From an uncultured Eubacteriales bacterium (GTDB taxonomy: Bacteria > Bacillota > Clostridia > Peptostreptococcales > Anaerovoracaceae): a stretch of DNA of 61,866 nucleotides. Made by a program: the position numbers and the translations under genes. Every line of letters starts with the position of its first letter. Within the stretch, counting starts at the first letter, position 1. The notes under the pieces were generated by a model. It ran no database searches. It had not been told where the DNA came from and saw only the letters and a program-made list of their open reading frames with translations. The DNA lies in assembly GCA_902795135.1 (NCBI GenBank), contig CADBJW010000013.1, positions 1 to 61,866 on the forward strand. Direction: 5' to 3'. Of this stretch, positions 61,292-61,866 are shown piece by piece.

Positions 61292-61723
61292 ATGTGGAGC
61301 TTCGAAAGACAAGTCAATTATTATGAAACGGATCGGATGGGAGTTGTTCACCACTCCAATTATCTGAGATATCTAGAAGAGGCCAGATACATCTGGATGG
61401 AAGAGATGGGTCTGCCCTATCCGGAATTTGAGAGACAGGGCGTAATCATTCCATGTACGACAGCCGAAGAATCATTTCTTGGATTTTTGCGATACGGAGA
61501 TGTGTTCTCCGTGCATATGGAACTGTATCGATTTACAGGGCTGAGAATGTATTTCCGATACCAAGTATATAATGAAATGACTGGAGAATTATGTCTGGAG
61601 GCCGAGACGGTACATTACACCACCACGCGGGAAGATTACAAACCAACCAGCATTAAGAGAAGCCATCCGCAGCTCTTTGAGAAAATCAGCGAACTAGTTT
61701 CAGATACCAGAGAACAGAAATAA
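61292..61723 (+). CDS. Acyl-CoA thioesterase (YbgC/FadM type)
   Basis: A 143-residue hotdog enzyme. The active-site segment YYETDRMGVVHHSNYLRYLE matches the YbgC-type YxDTDxxGVVYHxxYL block, with the nucleophile/base Asp retained and the preceding Asp replaced by Glu. It hydrolyses acyl-CoA esters. AAGGAGG lies upstream of ATG 61292, at somewhat long spacing. It shares the operon with the adenylate-forming enzyme: one activates acids and the other releases them, pointing to a CoA salvage or proofreading pair (inference). Confidence 0.92.
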   Translation: MWSFERQVNYYETDRMGVVHHSNYLRYLEEARYIWMEEMGLPYPEFERQGVIIPCTTAEESFLGFLRYGDVFSVHMELYRFTGLRMYFRYQVYNEMTGELCLEAETVHYTTTREDYKPTSIKRSHPQLFEKISELVSDTREQK

Positions 61724-61755
61724 GAAAAACGAAAATAAGAAAGACGAAAGAGGCT

Positions 61756-61800
61756 GTCAAAGAGGCTGTGAACTGCTCCCCGTCAAGCGGACAGTGAAAC
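61756..61800. other. Possible insertion-sequence end remnant
   Basis: The stretch containing AACTGCTCCCCGTCAAGCGG and then ACAGTGAAAC resembles, from memory, sequence left next to IS3-family element ends in clostridia. No transposase fragment is visible before the window edge. Confidence 0.25.
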
Positions 61801-61815
61801 AAAATAAGATTTTTG

Positions 61816-61851
61816 TACGATCAGTATCATGACGATGCTGATCGTTTTTTA
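61816..61851 (+). terminator. Intrinsic terminator at the right edge
   Basis: CGATCAGTATC pairs with GATGCTGATCG (one T-G wobble) around a 5-base loop and is followed by TTTTTT. It probably ends the AMP-ligase/thioesterase transcript. Confidence 0.85.
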
Positions 61852-61866
61852 GGTTTTAACGTTTTC

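Overview
This is a 61.9 kb stretch of a low-to-mid GC Firmicutes chromosome, most likely an anaerobic clostridium (Clostridia/Eubacteriales; an Anaerovoracaceae-like organism is my guess). The evidence is canonical AGGAGG ribosome binding sites, a CIRCE operator on clpB, a GlgC/GlgD glycogen pair, split two-subunit GcvP-type proteins, UUG and GUG starts, and no respiratory or aerobic genes. All assignments come from reading the sequence; no database search was run.

Layout. 1-280: end of an rRNA operon (partial 5S, tRNA-Glu, two terminators). 326-8275: a MerR regulator, then a five-gene operon (divergent GcvPA-like and GcvPB-like PLP subunits, AcoX-type NAD kinase, APC permease, nitrilase-superfamily amidase) behind a promoter with a MerR-style 20-bp spacer. 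8361-10029: an ACT-domain gene and a PFL/UPF0210 gene broken by an exact 32-bp tandem duplication. 10073-12512: tRNA-Leu and proBA. 12616-16499: isochorismatase-fold hydrolase, metal/oxyanion-efflux-like permease, small protein and, convergently, two COG0523 GTPases, one with a 26-histidine tail. 16708-19839: MacB/FtsX-type ABC exporter. 19926-23250: small enzymes (membrane protein, thioesterase, asparaginase, cupin, a minimal FTR-type 4Fe-4S protein) and a 190-bp TA-bounded palindrome. 23316-24420: a lipoprotein and a strong candidate for an unannotated structured RNA divergent from clpB. 24421-32406: clpB, a DnaJ/DUF5685 operon, and a Pho-type two-component system with a NptA-PhoU transporter. 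32467-36045: vWA protein and a DUF2520-panB-panC operon with a structured leader.

36160-54072 is a carbon-storage district: MerR-type regulator, malQ, then on the minus strand glgB-glgC-glgD-GH13-pgm, and on the plus strand DeoR regulator-gap-glgA-glgP-pyk. Together these encode a whole cycle: glucose-6-P/glucose-1-P interconversion, ADP-glucose synthesis, chain elongation and branching, phosphorolysis, disproportionation, and two glycolytic enzymes. 54082-61866 holds an EamA exporter, PhzF enzyme, AEC transporter, a signal-peptide protein with NfeD and SPFH partners, and an AMP-forming acyl ligase with a hotdog thioesterase.

The least-explained items are the MerR-controlled GcvP-like/amidase operon with no GcvT, GcvH or lipoamide dehydrogenase in the window, the structured RNA at 24000-24252, the hairpin element at 23061-23250, the COG0523/transporter cluster, and the 32-bp duplication that switches a UPF0210 gene out of frame. 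Several genes have a -10 element only 6-9 bases before the start codon and no Shine-Dalgarno, suggesting leaderless mRNAs. Most -10 hexamers carry an upstream TG.
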